Source of the DNA: Dyadobacter tibetensis Y620-1
Lineage (GTDB): Bacteria; Bacteroidota; Bacteroidia; Cytophagales; Spirosomataceae
Assembly (NCBI RefSeq): GCF_000566685.1
Contig: NZ_AZQN01000005.1
Location: 220,157 to 284,156, forward strand
Reading direction: 5' to 3'
DNA length: 64,000 bases
Position numbers and translations under genes: made by a program. Position 1 is the stretch's first letter, and each line of letters starts with the position of its first letter. Below the pieces are notes generated by a model, which was not told the DNA's origin, made no database searches, and was given only the letters and a program-made list of their open reading frames with translations. Positions 56,359-64,000 of this stretch are shown here, one piece after another.

Positions 56359-56471
56359 CGTATATTGAGATTAGTGTAAAATTATAATTCATCGAGAATA
56401 CAATTCAAAATCAATATACAATTAATTCACTTCAATGTACTATATATTCCTAAAATTAATTAGGCGTATAT

Positions 56472-56491
56472 AGGTTGGTTAAAACCAACCT
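56472..56491. repeat. Short dyad in the 285-bp gap
   Basis: AGGTTGGTT (56472-56480) / AACCAACCT (56483-56491), 9-bp arms with a 2-nt loop, between the tail-collar promoter region and the end of the hydrolase gene. It could be an operator or a weak terminator. Confidence 0.4.
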
Positions 56492-56643
56492 TATTCCTCT
56501 CCGTAAAAGGCCATTTTGATAAATCCTGTAAGAATGTAAGTGGTAGATGAAAAAATAGGAAGAGCATCCTCCATTTTTTAGGTTTTTTCAGACAGCGTTA
56601 GGCTTTTTAATTTAAATCGGTAGGCTCTTGTCTTGTTCAGCCT

Positions 56644-57642
56644 TTACTCAATAAATTCTATAACCGCCTGATTAAATTTGACTGTTTCGGTAATAAAAGG
56701 TTCATGCCAGGAAGAGTCGAAATAAACTTTACTGACCAAGGCCTGAGTCAGCAGCCGACTGGTGGCTTCCCCTACTTCGAGAGGTACTACCCCGTCTTTT
56801 ACCCCCCAAAATAACCCGACAGGAATTTGAATTTTCTGGAGTAAAGCACCCTTTTCGAACTGCCTGCTTTCTATATTTCCGTAATAACCATATGCTTTTG
56901 CATGGGAAAACTGAGCCAGGGTAGTATTGGGAGAATTGAAGGCATAATTGATCAAATATTTATGGTCGTCATACACGGAAACGGGGTTTCCGCCAAGCTT
57001 ATACATCCATCGATATATTTCTTCCCAGGATACAGTAGCAGCATTGGCTGCGGTAACAGGATGTGCCAACAGATAGGATTCGGCCTCGTAATTTCCCTGA
57101 ATGCGCGCTTCATTCAAGGCCCATTCCCTCACGGAGGCCAACCAGTTGGAGAAGGAGTACATTCCATTTACTGCTATAAGGCCTTCTATGCCTAGCTGAT
57201 GATCCCCCTCAGTTAGGTATTGCCAGGCTAATTCTACACCAAAGCTATGAGCCAGCAGGAAAATTTTTGAATCGGGATACTGCTTTTTTAATAGCTTCAC
57301 GACATACCCCAAATCTTCGGCAAACTGAGCATATCGGAGGGTAGATTCCTGAACCTTTCCCATGGATGCTCCCGCTACTCGCTGGTCCCAATATGCCACC
57401 ATCGACTGGTTTTCTAATCCTTTGAGGTAGTAGCGGTAGCACATTGCGCAGTCGCCAGGTCCACCGTGTATGAAAAGTATGATCTTTTTCGCTGAACGAT
57501 TTCCTTTTACCCAGATGGGCATGTCCGCTCCTTTATTGCGAAGAAAATAAGTGCTGTCTTCGGTAGGCTTAGGGTCGCGATCTCCACAGGATAGAAAAAG
57601 GAAAAGAGCGATTATTGACAAGCAGATACGACTCGGTTTCAT
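56644..57642 (-). CDS. Alpha/beta-hydrolase lipoprotein (S33 aminopeptidase-like)
   Basis: 332 residues with lipobox LSC (Cys19). Motifs of a proline-iminopeptidase-like alpha/beta hydrolase: FIHGGPGDCAM, DQR, nucleophile Ser in LAHSFGVELAW, Asp in GVKDGVVP and His in SWHEPF. Substrate unknown; a periplasmic or surface location is predicted from the lipobox. Its start codon overlaps the stop of the upstream 188-residue gene by 4 nt, so the two are translationally coupled. Confidence 0.85.
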   Translation of the reverse strand: MKPSRICLSIIALFLFLSCGDRDPKPTEDSTYFLRNKGADMPIWVKGNRSAKKIILFIHGGPGDCAMCYRYYLKGLENQSMVAYWDQRVAGASMGKVQESTLRYAQFAEDLGYVVKLLKKQYPDSKIFLLAHSFGVELAWQYLTEGDHQLGIEGLIAVNGMYSFSNWLASVREWALNEARIQGNYEAESYLLAHPVTAANAATVSWEEIYRWMYKLGGNPVSVYDDHKYLINYAFNSPNTTLAQFSHAKAYGYYGNIESRQFEKGALLQKIQIPVGLFWGVKDGVVPLEVGEATSRLLTQALVSKVYFDSSWHEPFITETVKFNQAVIEFIE

Positions 57643-58205
57643 GGCTTCTTGAGGGGGGATACTATACCAGCTTCAAGACTAAAGCGCATCAGACCGCCGG
57701 TATTATATGGCCTTTGATGCATAAGGTTAATTCGGGTAAACAAGGTTAAGTTAACCTGTCGGCGGAGAGAGAGATCTTTCCCCGCCCCCATAAAGACGGA
57801 GGGCATAAAGGCGTTGCCACCGGCCAGGCGTACCCGATGTAGCACACCCCCATCGTCAGGCTGATAGGTAGTGCCGTCTAGGAAATAACGAAAAATGCCT
57901 GGTGAAAGTCCCGCTTCTATTATTCCACCACGCTGGTTCCTGCGGCGGTAAGTAAGTTCGGAAGAGAGTAATATCCCGATATGGTTATGAGGGTGCCGAT
58001 AGCATGCCAAGGTAGGTGAGATTAGCCATCCCTTTTTCACTTTGCGACCGCTTTGGTAGTGACTTCCCATTTCCCATTCCACCCCTCCCTTCAAGCCATA
58101 ATGGGTGATGCTTTCTCCAAAATATCCTAGGCGTATCGACTGTGCCCAGAGAGGAGGGGCCGAAAAAACTGCTAAGAGAAAAAATAAAAATCTATAGGAC
58201 ATCAT
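57639..58205 (-). CDS. Predicted outer-membrane protein, 188 residues
   Basis: Signal peptide (cleavage near LWAQS). The mature part has barrel-like strands with Gly- and aromatic-rich turns (RLGYFGESITHYGLKGGVEWEMG, HNHIGILLSSELTYRRR, LTLFTRINLMHQR) but no domain I can name. It overlaps the hydrolase gene by 4 nt and they may act together. Function unknown. Confidence 0.65.
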   Translation of the reverse strand: MMSYRFLFFLLAVFSAPPLWAQSIRLGYFGESITHYGLKGGVEWEMGSHYQSGRKVKKGWLISPTLACYRHPHNHIGILLSSELTYRRRNQRGGIIEAGLSPGIFRYFLDGTTYQPDDGGVLHRVRLAGGNAFMPSVFMGAGKDLSLRRQVNLTLFTRINLMHQRPYNTGGLMRFSLEAGIVSPLKKP

Positions 58206-58557
58206 GGCTGGTTTTGCTATTAAAGCTATTTATCATTTCCAACTTTTCTACTCGGGTCACCTAAGGAGTGAGGTGTTACAGGTGTAACTCCAGACTTGTG
58301 AGGATAAGGAGGAATGGTCGCTATGCTAAAGCAAACAAATATGGCCTATATGTTTAAATTTCAGATATATGATTTTTTAAGTTGTGTGTTTTTTTGTCTG
58401 AACCGCATGATTTTTAATATGAGTACAACAAGAACTCCCCTGAGGAAAATGGCTATTCAAAAAAGAATAGGCCAGCCCATTCCCTAAGGAAAAGGCTGGC
58501 CTATGATTTGATATTATGCTTCGTGATTTCTGCCTACGGCAGACAATGTCTATAATA
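58206..58557. other. 352-bp intergenic region
   Basis: No gene. It holds the terminator at 58467-58504 for the beta-helix gene and, next to the 188-residue gene, presumably that gene's promoter. No exact TAnnTTTG box seen. Confidence 0.5.
58467..58504 (-). terminator. Terminator of the beta-helix gene
   Basis: Perfect 11-bp stem ATAGGCCAGCC (58467-58477) / GGCTGGCCTAT (58494-58504). On the minus strand it is followed by TCTTTTTTG, a good T-tract. It lies 53 nt downstream of the beta-helix gene stop. Confidence 0.8.
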
Positions 58558-60138
58558 TTACTTTTTAACCACCTCTACATCTTTGAATATAAATTCATTG
58601 TCGCTGATTCTCAGTGGTTTGCCACTCGCGGTAGTGACGTTTCGAAGAACTACTTTTTTGGTGATGACATTAGGATATTCCTGCTGATAACTTTCGTCTT
58701 TCATTTGTGGATTGAAATTGGCAAAAATCGCCGGCCCTTGGTAATTTTCCGGATGCTGGTTATCTTCTATACGGAGGTTTTCGATGGTGATGCGTTCGGG
58801 CATATAACAGGTATATCCAAAATCGTGTTGTCCGGAATAAGAACCGCTGATCAGTGCGGCATTGCTGGGCCGGCCATTGGCTGGCACGAAAACACAATCC
58901 CGGATAATGACCTCCCCTTGCCAGGTACTACCATAATCGGAGCGAAGGTTTACGAAACTTCTCCCCCGGATGGTTGAATTTTCAATCAGTAATCGTCCAC
59001 TTCCAATGGCATTGATGCCCATATGGCCCAGGGTGGAGTTGCGAATGGTGGCATTGGCAACGCCTTGGTGGGCATCGAAGCGGGAGAAGTTACATCCATC
59101 ATATAGCAAATTTTTGCAGAAATTAGAGCCTAGGATACCCCAGTAGTTACCGTCATTAATGTCGTTGGTCTGGCGGCAATTGACGAAGGAGACATTTAGG
59201 GCGCGGTTTACAGAGAGGTCGTAAGTGCCCATGGAAACAGGTTTGCCTGCTGCCCCAATGGTCCGGTAGGTTTTATGGCCGGTTAAGACCGTATTCTTGA
59301 CCATGATATATGAGCAGTCTCCTATATTGAGGAAACCGCCATAGGGAGCACCATGTTCCCCTTCGCCTTTGATATAGTGTTCCAGACCATCGACTATTAC
59401 ATTTGAGCGCCTGATGGCAATGTTCCGGCTATAATAAGTATATTTAGATTCGGCTTTATTGGCAATCGTCGTAAACTTTCCTCCCGTCACCCGGAGTGTT
59501 GACTCATCAATTGGTAAGGCCGTTAATTCGGTAATCCGATCGAAGTCCCAGATGATAGGGGCATCCATATCTACATTTCCGTTTTTATCTACGACAAAAA
59601 TATCGGTTTGAGGAGAGCCATTATTCTGGTTGAGTCCATAGCGGATATATTGTTTCACATGAGCATTCGTAACCGTAACCAGGCAGGGTCCTGGTAAATC
59701 AGTATCAATCTTTTTTTGATCCCTCTTAAGCTGGGTTATGTTTGTCAGTTTGAAAGGCTTTAGGTCTGAACGTACTTCAAAAACGGAGGCATTACGATTT
59801 TCTACTTCGGTATCATCTATTATGAAGGATGCTTTGCCAAAATCGGTATCCGTTTTTATCACAGCAGTTTTGTTTTTACCTCCAATATAATAAGTGGCTT
59901 TATCGTCTGCTTTGACTTTTATATGATGGGCATTAGCAAATGCATGCGCCGCAGCAATGGCTTCTATGTCGTCGGATATACCGTCTCCCTTAGCGCCAAA
60001 GTCACTATACCGGACATACCCGCTGGCCCGTATTTTAGCGATAAATTCCGGTGTTACCTTTCTCAGAGATGGCGTATCCTGCCCTTGAGATAGGACTGTA
60101 GACATGCAGTAAAAGACAAAAATCAATAAATACTTCAT
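58558..60138 (-). CDS. Secreted right-handed beta-helix protein (pectate-lyase-3-like)
   Basis: 526 residues with signal peptide (cleavage near LSQGQ). The start of the mature protein, YSDFGAKGDGISDDIEAI, is the entry motif of the pectate-lyase-3/polygalacturonase-like beta-helix superfamily. Repeating strands with Asn/Gly turns follow (NIAIRRSNVIVDGL, LNVSFVNCR, LIENSTIRG, VIIRDCVF). Candidate substrate is a polysaccharide, but I see no diagnostic catalytic motif, so the chemistry (lyase, hydrolase or binding) stays open. It has its own terminator. Confidence 0.82.
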   Translation of the reverse strand: MKYLLIFVFYCMSTVLSQGQDTPSLRKVTPEFIAKIRASGYVRYSDFGAKGDGISDDIEAIAAAHAFANAHHIKVKADDKATYYIGGKNKTAVIKTDTDFGKASFIIDDTEVENRNASVFEVRSDLKPFKLTNITQLKRDQKKIDTDLPGPCLVTVTNAHVKQYIRYGLNQNNGSPQTDIFVVDKNGNVDMDAPIIWDFDRITELTALPIDESTLRVTGGKFTTIANKAESKYTYYSRNIAIRRSNVIVDGLEHYIKGEGEHGAPYGGFLNIGDCSYIMVKNTVLTGHKTYRTIGAAGKPVSMGTYDLSVNRALNVSFVNCRQTNDINDGNYWGILGSNFCKNLLYDGCNFSRFDAHQGVANATIRNSTLGHMGINAIGSGRLLIENSTIRGRSFVNLRSDYGSTWQGEVIIRDCVFVPANGRPSNAALISGSYSGQHDFGYTCYMPERITIENLRIEDNQHPENYQGPAIFANFNPQMKDESYQQEYPNVITKKVVLRNVTTASGKPLRISDNEFIFKDVEVVKK

Positions 60139-60491
60139 AGGTGGGTTAGTTGGTTATCTTATGATTTCCCGATGTCTACCAGCAGTTCGGGTACCTTACC
60201 GTAGATAGAACTTTAGGAAGATTTATTTTGAATAATATGAATTTATAAAGGCTGCAGAATTATTAATATACTCACGGTCAGTACTCTGAATATGCGCCTT
60301 TTCCAACTTTTATAGTTTACCTCTGACCTGTATCAACCAGCCTACTCAGGACATGCAGACGACGATTATTTCTGATGCTGTACCCTAATACACGTTTCCT
60401 ATTCGTTTCACTTTCATAAATTCCTTTAGATTTGTAGTCGGTCAAAATGCTTAATTGAGCTATAATTACTAAGCAATAGTAACTTCTCATA
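60139..60491. other. 353-bp divergent intergenic region
   Basis: No gene. Shared upstream region of the beta-helix gene and the WYL regulator. Contains the TAGATTTG box at 60427. Confidence 0.5.
60427..60434 (+). promoter_or_regulatory. Possible -7 box (TAGATTTG)
   Basis: Exact TAnnTTTG match 57 nt ahead of the WYL regulator ATG. No clear -33 element. Confidence 0.4.
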
Positions 60492-61184
60492 ATGAACGAA
60501 AACGATATCAAGCGGCTCTCTCGGCTCACGGCTATATTGACTCAGCTTCAGACAAAGCGGTTATTAACGGCAACCTCCCTATCTAGGAAATTTGGCGTCA
60601 GCGTACGGACCATTTACCGCGATATAAGAGCTTTGGAAGCCGCAGGTGTTCCTGTTGTATCAGATGAAGGGAAGGGTTATTCCCTCTTGGAAGGTTATAA
60701 AATACCGCCTGTGATGTTTACAGAGAGTCAGGCCAATGCCCTAATTCTCGCCGAACAACTGGTGCTGAAAAATAAGGATGCTTCATTTATAAAAGATTAT
60801 ACGGAGGCTATTGATAAAATAAAGGCAGTGCTAAGGCCTTCAGAAAAGGACAAGGCTAATTTACTTGCTGAAAGAACCCGGTTCGAACAGAATTTGAATA
60901 GGGAGAGGAATAGTGATAACCTTTCTCAGTTTCAACATGCCATTACCAATTTCTATATTACCAATATAGCCTACACTAATGATGATGGTGTCGCTTCCAC
61001 TAGGCTAATAGAGCCTTTTGCACTGATCAGTACTACCGAAAATTGGCTGCTGATTGCCTGGTGTCATTCACGAAAGGGATTCCGATATTTTCGGTTAGAC
61101 CGGATACGCCAAATACAGATACTTTCCACACGATTTGCACCACATCGTATGACCTTGCAGGAATTTTTTGATAAATACCACTAG
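60492..61184 (+). CDS. YafY-type transcriptional regulator (HTH + WYL)
   Basis: 230 residues. N-terminal winged HTH (LTATSLSRKFGVSVRTIYRDIRALEAAGVPVVSDEGKGYSL) followed by the WYL domain (about 140-215, LIEPFALISTTENWLLIAWCHSRKGFRYFRLDRI). WYL domains bind small ligands or nucleic acid ends. It is 77 nt upstream of a RidA-family gene on the same strand and likely controls it. Confidence 0.92.
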   Translation: MNENDIKRLSRLTAILTQLQTKRLLTATSLSRKFGVSVRTIYRDIRALEAAGVPVVSDEGKGYSLLEGYKIPPVMFTESQANALILAEQLVLKNKDASFIKDYTEAIDKIKAVLRPSEKDKANLLAERTRFEQNLNRERNSDNLSQFQHAITNFYITNIAYTNDDGVASTRLIEPFALISTTENWLLIAWCHSRKGFRYFRLDRIRQIQILSTRFAPHRMTLQEFFDKYH

Positions 61185-61226
61185 TTTCTCCCGGACCCCT
61201 GACATAAGGCTGTCAAAGCCCCCATT

Positions 61227-61234
61227 TAGTTTTG
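61227..61234 (+). promoter_or_regulatory. Probable -7 box of the RidA-family gene
   Basis: TAGTTTTG, exact TAnnTTTG match, 27 nt before the ATG at 61262, so this gene may have its own promoter in addition to read-through from the regulator. Confidence 0.5.
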
Positions 61235-61261
61235 CATAATCAAATTTAAAAAAAACTAAAT

Positions 61262-61654
61262 ATGGAAAAGAGAACGATTGACCCATGGGCTTGGGGGGAA
61301 AGAACCAATTCTGCTCAGGCAGTGGAAGTGCGTAATGCAGAAGGTACGCTATATTGCTCTGGCCAGGTGGCCATCGATTCCTACGGAGTCCCTAGCGCTG
61401 CGGATATGCGCACTCAGCTGCAACAGACTATTAAAAATCTGGAACAGCTTGTAACCGAATCGGGCTATGAATGTAAAAATCTGGTGAGGTTGAACGTTTA
61501 TACCACCTCTACGCAGGAGTTCTTTACCAACTGTATGGATATTTATGTACCCTTTCTTCAGAAATATGGGATTAAACAGGCTACCACTTTATTGGAGGTA
61601 AAAGGACTTTTTGCTACACTGACCATTGAGCTGGAAGCTACAGTAGTCCGATAA
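61262..61654 (+). CDS. RidA-family protein lacking the catalytic arginine
   Basis: 130 residues with the YjgF/RidA chorismate-mutase-like fold: YCSGQVAID, TIKNLEQLVTESG, VRLNVYTTS, and the C-terminal KQATTLLEVKGLFATLTIELEA. In imine-deaminating RidA the motif at this place is PAR(S/T), whose Arg is essential; here it is QAT. The protein may therefore do something other than 2-iminobutanoate hydrolysis. Regulated probably by the WYL regulator upstream. Confidence 0.9.
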   Translation: MEKRTIDPWAWGERTNSAQAVEVRNAEGTLYCSGQVAIDSYGVPSAADMRTQLQQTIKNLEQLVTESGYECKNLVRLNVYTTSTQEFFTNCMDIYVPFLQKYGIKQATTLLEVKGLFATLTIELEATVVR

Positions 61655-61680
61655 GAATGGAATGCAATAGAAAAGGGCTT

Positions 61681-61715
61681 CTGATTTTTGCGTATTTGCC
61701 GTACGCAAAAATCAG
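61681..61715. terminator. Strong hairpin between convergent genes
   Basis: Perfect 14-bp stem CTGATTTTTGCGTA (61681-61694) / TACGCAAAAATCAG (61702-61715), 7-nt loop, between the RidA-family gene and the convergent sulfatase. Confidence 0.65.
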
Positions 61716-61817
61716 AGCCTTGCATCTGGAGATGATATGCTAATCCAGAAGGCATATATAAATAAAAGTATTTTACAATTAAATCGTTAAGCCAGACGCG
61801 CTGGGGCCATATCTGAA

Positions 61818-63626
61818 TTATTTTCTTGTTAGATTAATCAATCTAAACTCCATTGCTTTTTCATGGGGTATATTCAGAGCCTTTAATAAAAGCTGGGTGC
61901 GGCCCTTAGCCAGGTGTATGGTTCCTGCATTCAGAGGTTTAAAATCCAGTTCATAAGATTCCTTACGTTCCACACGATCATAACGTTTATTGAGTATATC
62001 ATTGTTGATGGGTAGCCCGTTTCTGGGGGCCTCCACTTCAAAGCTAAGGGTGCTTTGCCCCGCACTGAGTTCCATGGTAGCACCCAGATCCTGTGGTAGG
62101 CTCGAATAGTATACGGTCACTTCATAATCACCCGCGGATAGTACTTCTATGTCCCAGCTGATTGCATCATTAATATGGGTCCAGTTAGTGAAATAGGAAC
62201 TATTAGGGTGCCTGCTGGATCGGATTATTCCACCCTGACTCTTTGCATCCCGTGCCGGAAGTTGGGTATATTTAAAATTAGGGTGGCCTACGGGAAAGGG
62301 ACGAATGTCTTGAGGCATATCCTTCAAAAGCTCATTTTTCCATGCATACAACGTGTCTTTCAGTGCACGGGTTACGGCGGTATGGTTCGGTGTAAGGCTT
62401 CGGGTTTGTCCGGGATCGAGCAACAAATCATATAGTTGACCTTCATCATCCAGGAAATATTGCTGATTTCGAACCGCCACACGTCCGTTCCAGTGGGTGA
62501 ACAGCAACCTGTCGGGCCATTTTATTGTTTCGGTCAGGAGCAGTGGTGCCAGGCTAAGCCCATCCAGAGGTTTAGGCGTATGAAGGTCTAGAGAAGCTAG
62601 TTCTGCCAAGGTAGGGAGCAAGTCAATAGCGGCAGCTCTTTGTAAGATTCTTTTGCCGGCATCAATCTTTCCTAGCCATTGAATGAGCATAGGAGACTTT
62701 ACGCCACCCTCGTTTGTCGAGCCTTTAATGCCCTTCAAACCATTATTCCAGCGAACTGCATTTGGGCCATTATCACTGAGGTAAATGATAATCGTGTGCT
62801 CTCCTAAATTGAGTCGATCAACGGTTTGTTGAATACGACCAACATTTTTATCTATATTTTCACAAAGTGCCAGTGCCGCTCTTGTAAAGTTCAGATCCTC
62901 TTGGCCATTGCGTGATTCACCATGTAGGGTGAGTTCCTTTTCTTTAAATCGTCCCCACTCAGCGTCGGGAACTTGCATGGGAGAGTGGGGGGTATTATAG
63001 GGTAGGTAAACAAAAAAGGGTTCTGTGCTATTCTGCTCTATAAAATCTATGGCTTTATTGGTCAGGTCATCAATGATGAATCCTTCACCCTGAACGATTT
63101 TTCCATTATGTTCGAGTAGAGGACTGAAATAATTTCCCCAATGTCCAGAGCAAAAACCATAAAATTCTTGAAAACCCCGAGCATTCGGGTGATAGGGATA
63201 TTGCATTCCATTATGCCATTTGCCGAATGCCGCGGTCTGATAGCCAGAGGCTCTGAATATTTCGGCCATAGTCGTTTCATCCAGATTTATTCTTTCTCCG
63301 CCCTCAGAGGTGCTGTAAACACCGGTGCGAGGGTGGTAGCGACCCGTGAGTAATTCGGCGCGGGTAGGGGAGCATACAGGACTTACGTAGAAATTGTCAA
63401 ATCGGGCACCGTTGGCGGCTATCTGGTCGATATGAGGTGTTTGTACATCCGGATTTCCATTTATACTTAAATCTCCCCATCCCTGATCATCAGACATGAT
63501 GAGGATGATATTAGGACGTTTTTTGTCAGCCTTTGCTCCTGAAACAGGGCATATTATCGCCAAGAAGAATAGAATGGCTACAAATTTTTTGGGGCGAAGG
63601 CAATAGGGAAAATGAAGATTAACCAC
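61818..63626 (-). CDS. Secreted sulfatase (Cys-type)
   Basis: 602 residues with signal peptide (about 14-33). Sulfatase core: metal-binding MSDDQGWGD (44-52), formylglycine site Cys85 in CSPTR, and TGRYHPRTGV following it, then GKWHNG and SDNGPNA. About 130 C-terminal residues after the core form a beta-sandwich with no clear catalytic role. It removes sulfate from a sulfated substrate after oxidation of Cys85 to formylglycine by a maturase that is not in this window. Substrate unknown; carbohydrates are the usual targets in this phylum. Confidence 0.92.
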   Translation of the reverse strand: MVNLHFPYCLRPKKFVAILFFLAIICPVSGAKADKKRPNIILIMSDDQGWGDLSINGNPDVQTPHIDQIAANGARFDNFYVSPVCSPTRAELLTGRYHPRTGVYSTSEGGERINLDETTMAEIFRASGYQTAAFGKWHNGMQYPYHPNARGFQEFYGFCSGHWGNYFSPLLEHNGKIVQGEGFIIDDLTNKAIDFIEQNSTEPFFVYLPYNTPHSPMQVPDAEWGRFKEKELTLHGESRNGQEDLNFTRAALALCENIDKNVGRIQQTVDRLNLGEHTIIIYLSDNGPNAVRWNNGLKGIKGSTNEGGVKSPMLIQWLGKIDAGKRILQRAAAIDLLPTLAELASLDLHTPKPLDGLSLAPLLLTETIKWPDRLLFTHWNGRVAVRNQQYFLDDEGQLYDLLLDPGQTRSLTPNHTAVTRALKDTLYAWKNELLKDMPQDIRPFPVGHPNFKYTQLPARDAKSQGGIIRSSRHPNSSYFTNWTHINDAISWDIEVLSAGDYEVTVYYSSLPQDLGATMELSAGQSTLSFEVEAPRNGLPINNDILNKRYDRVERKESYELDFKPLNAGTIHLAKGRTQLLLKALNIPHEKAMEFRLINLTRK

Positions 63627-64000
63627 CTGGCTCTAATTTTAGTTATAAATATATTTCCTTAATCTACGGCCATAAGGCATATCTATCTCGTTTTTACCAT
63701 TAGCTTACCGTTATGTTCTGGTAAGAAATGCCCCATTGAAAAAGTTTTTATTATTGGTTTCCAGATAGAAATCAATTGCCTGCTTCTATTCCCAAAACCC
63801 GGAATGGGTGATATAAAGACCACCGGCTTAAGGATGAAATTACAATTTTATTAAACCGTCACGCTAACCGAAGGTATTGGGCTTGATCTAGTTTTGGAAG
63901 TTGTTAAAATGGCCTCTTTATATGGATACAAATTGGTACTATTTGGAGAATTGAGTCCGAATTGGTTAAGGATCAAGACCAAATGTTGTGGAGTAACTTG
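63627..64000. other. 374-bp right edge, no intact gene
   Basis: Promoter region of the sulfatase and further AT-rich DNA. From 63855 to the edge a plus-strand frame of about 48 codons is open (GIGLDLVLEVVKMASLYGYKL), vaguely like the G2 box of a histidine kinase, but it has no start and runs off the window. Confidence 0.4.

Overview
The window comes from a Bacteroidota chromosome, most likely a Cytophagales / Spirosomataceae-type bacterium; the genus cannot be fixed from the sequence. Evidence: two SusC/SusD pairs, several proteins with type IX secretion (T9SS) C-terminal sorting domains (type A and one type B), the gliding lipoprotein GldH, fused RibBA, a LysRS with the C-terminal extension seen in this phylum, and promoters of the TAnnTTTG type (best case in front of tRNA-Phe). 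Intergenic DNA is AT-rich and Shine-Dalgarno sequences are mostly absent.

Layout. (1) 1-5.5 kb: the 3' end of a trans-AT polyketide synthase cluster, made of a PKS whose 5' end lies off the window (ACP-KS-ACP), a discrete acyltransferase/PfaD enoylreductase fusion and a type II thioesterase, closed by a hairpin terminator. (2) 5.6-8 kb: an unrecognised protein and a LuxR-type regulator whose receiver domain has lost every phosphorylation residue. (3) 8.6-20.4 kb: two related T9SS-exported surface proteins, a response regulator/histidine kinase pair, a DUF4153 membrane protein and an outer-membrane barrel protein, then three 71-bp tandem palindromic repeats. (4) 20.7-38.9 kb: mostly housekeeping: heptose kinase, GNAT and ribBA as one operon, a T9SS type B protein, YbaB, a glycosyltransferase, PspC, cold-shock protein, lysS, an AsmA-like protein, an OmpR-type regulator, a lipoprotein, an AI-2E-family permease, gldH and a two-gene Fe-S respiratory module. 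(5) 39.1-40.9 kb: tRNA-Phe followed by a DUF4143 ATPase and a truncated relaxase, the remains of a mobile element. (6) 41.3-53.3 kb: a tight eight-gene minus-strand operon: SusC, SusD, SusC, SusD, fasciclin lipoprotein, DUF5007-like lipoprotein, a phosphatase-fold/LamG protein with lost metal ligands, and a small lipoprotein. (7) 54-58.2 kb: two paralogous exported phage-tail-collar proteins around a T9SS protein, then an S33-type hydrolase lipoprotein overlapping an outer-membrane protein gene. (8) 58.5-63.6 kb: a secreted beta-helix protein, a WYL regulator with a RidA-family gene lacking the catalytic Arg, and a secreted sulfatase.

How it fits together. Much of the accessory content faces the cell surface: SusCD import, T9SS display, and secreted polysaccharide-active candidates (beta-helix, sulfatase). 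The PKS tail is a specialised-metabolite locus whose product cannot be inferred without the upstream DNA. The most distinctive items are the phosphatase-fold pseudoenzyme in the double SusCD operon, the degenerate receiver regulator beside the PKS, and the duplicated exported tail-collar genes flanking a T9SS protein. I found no clear case of an entirely new system; those three are the best leads.
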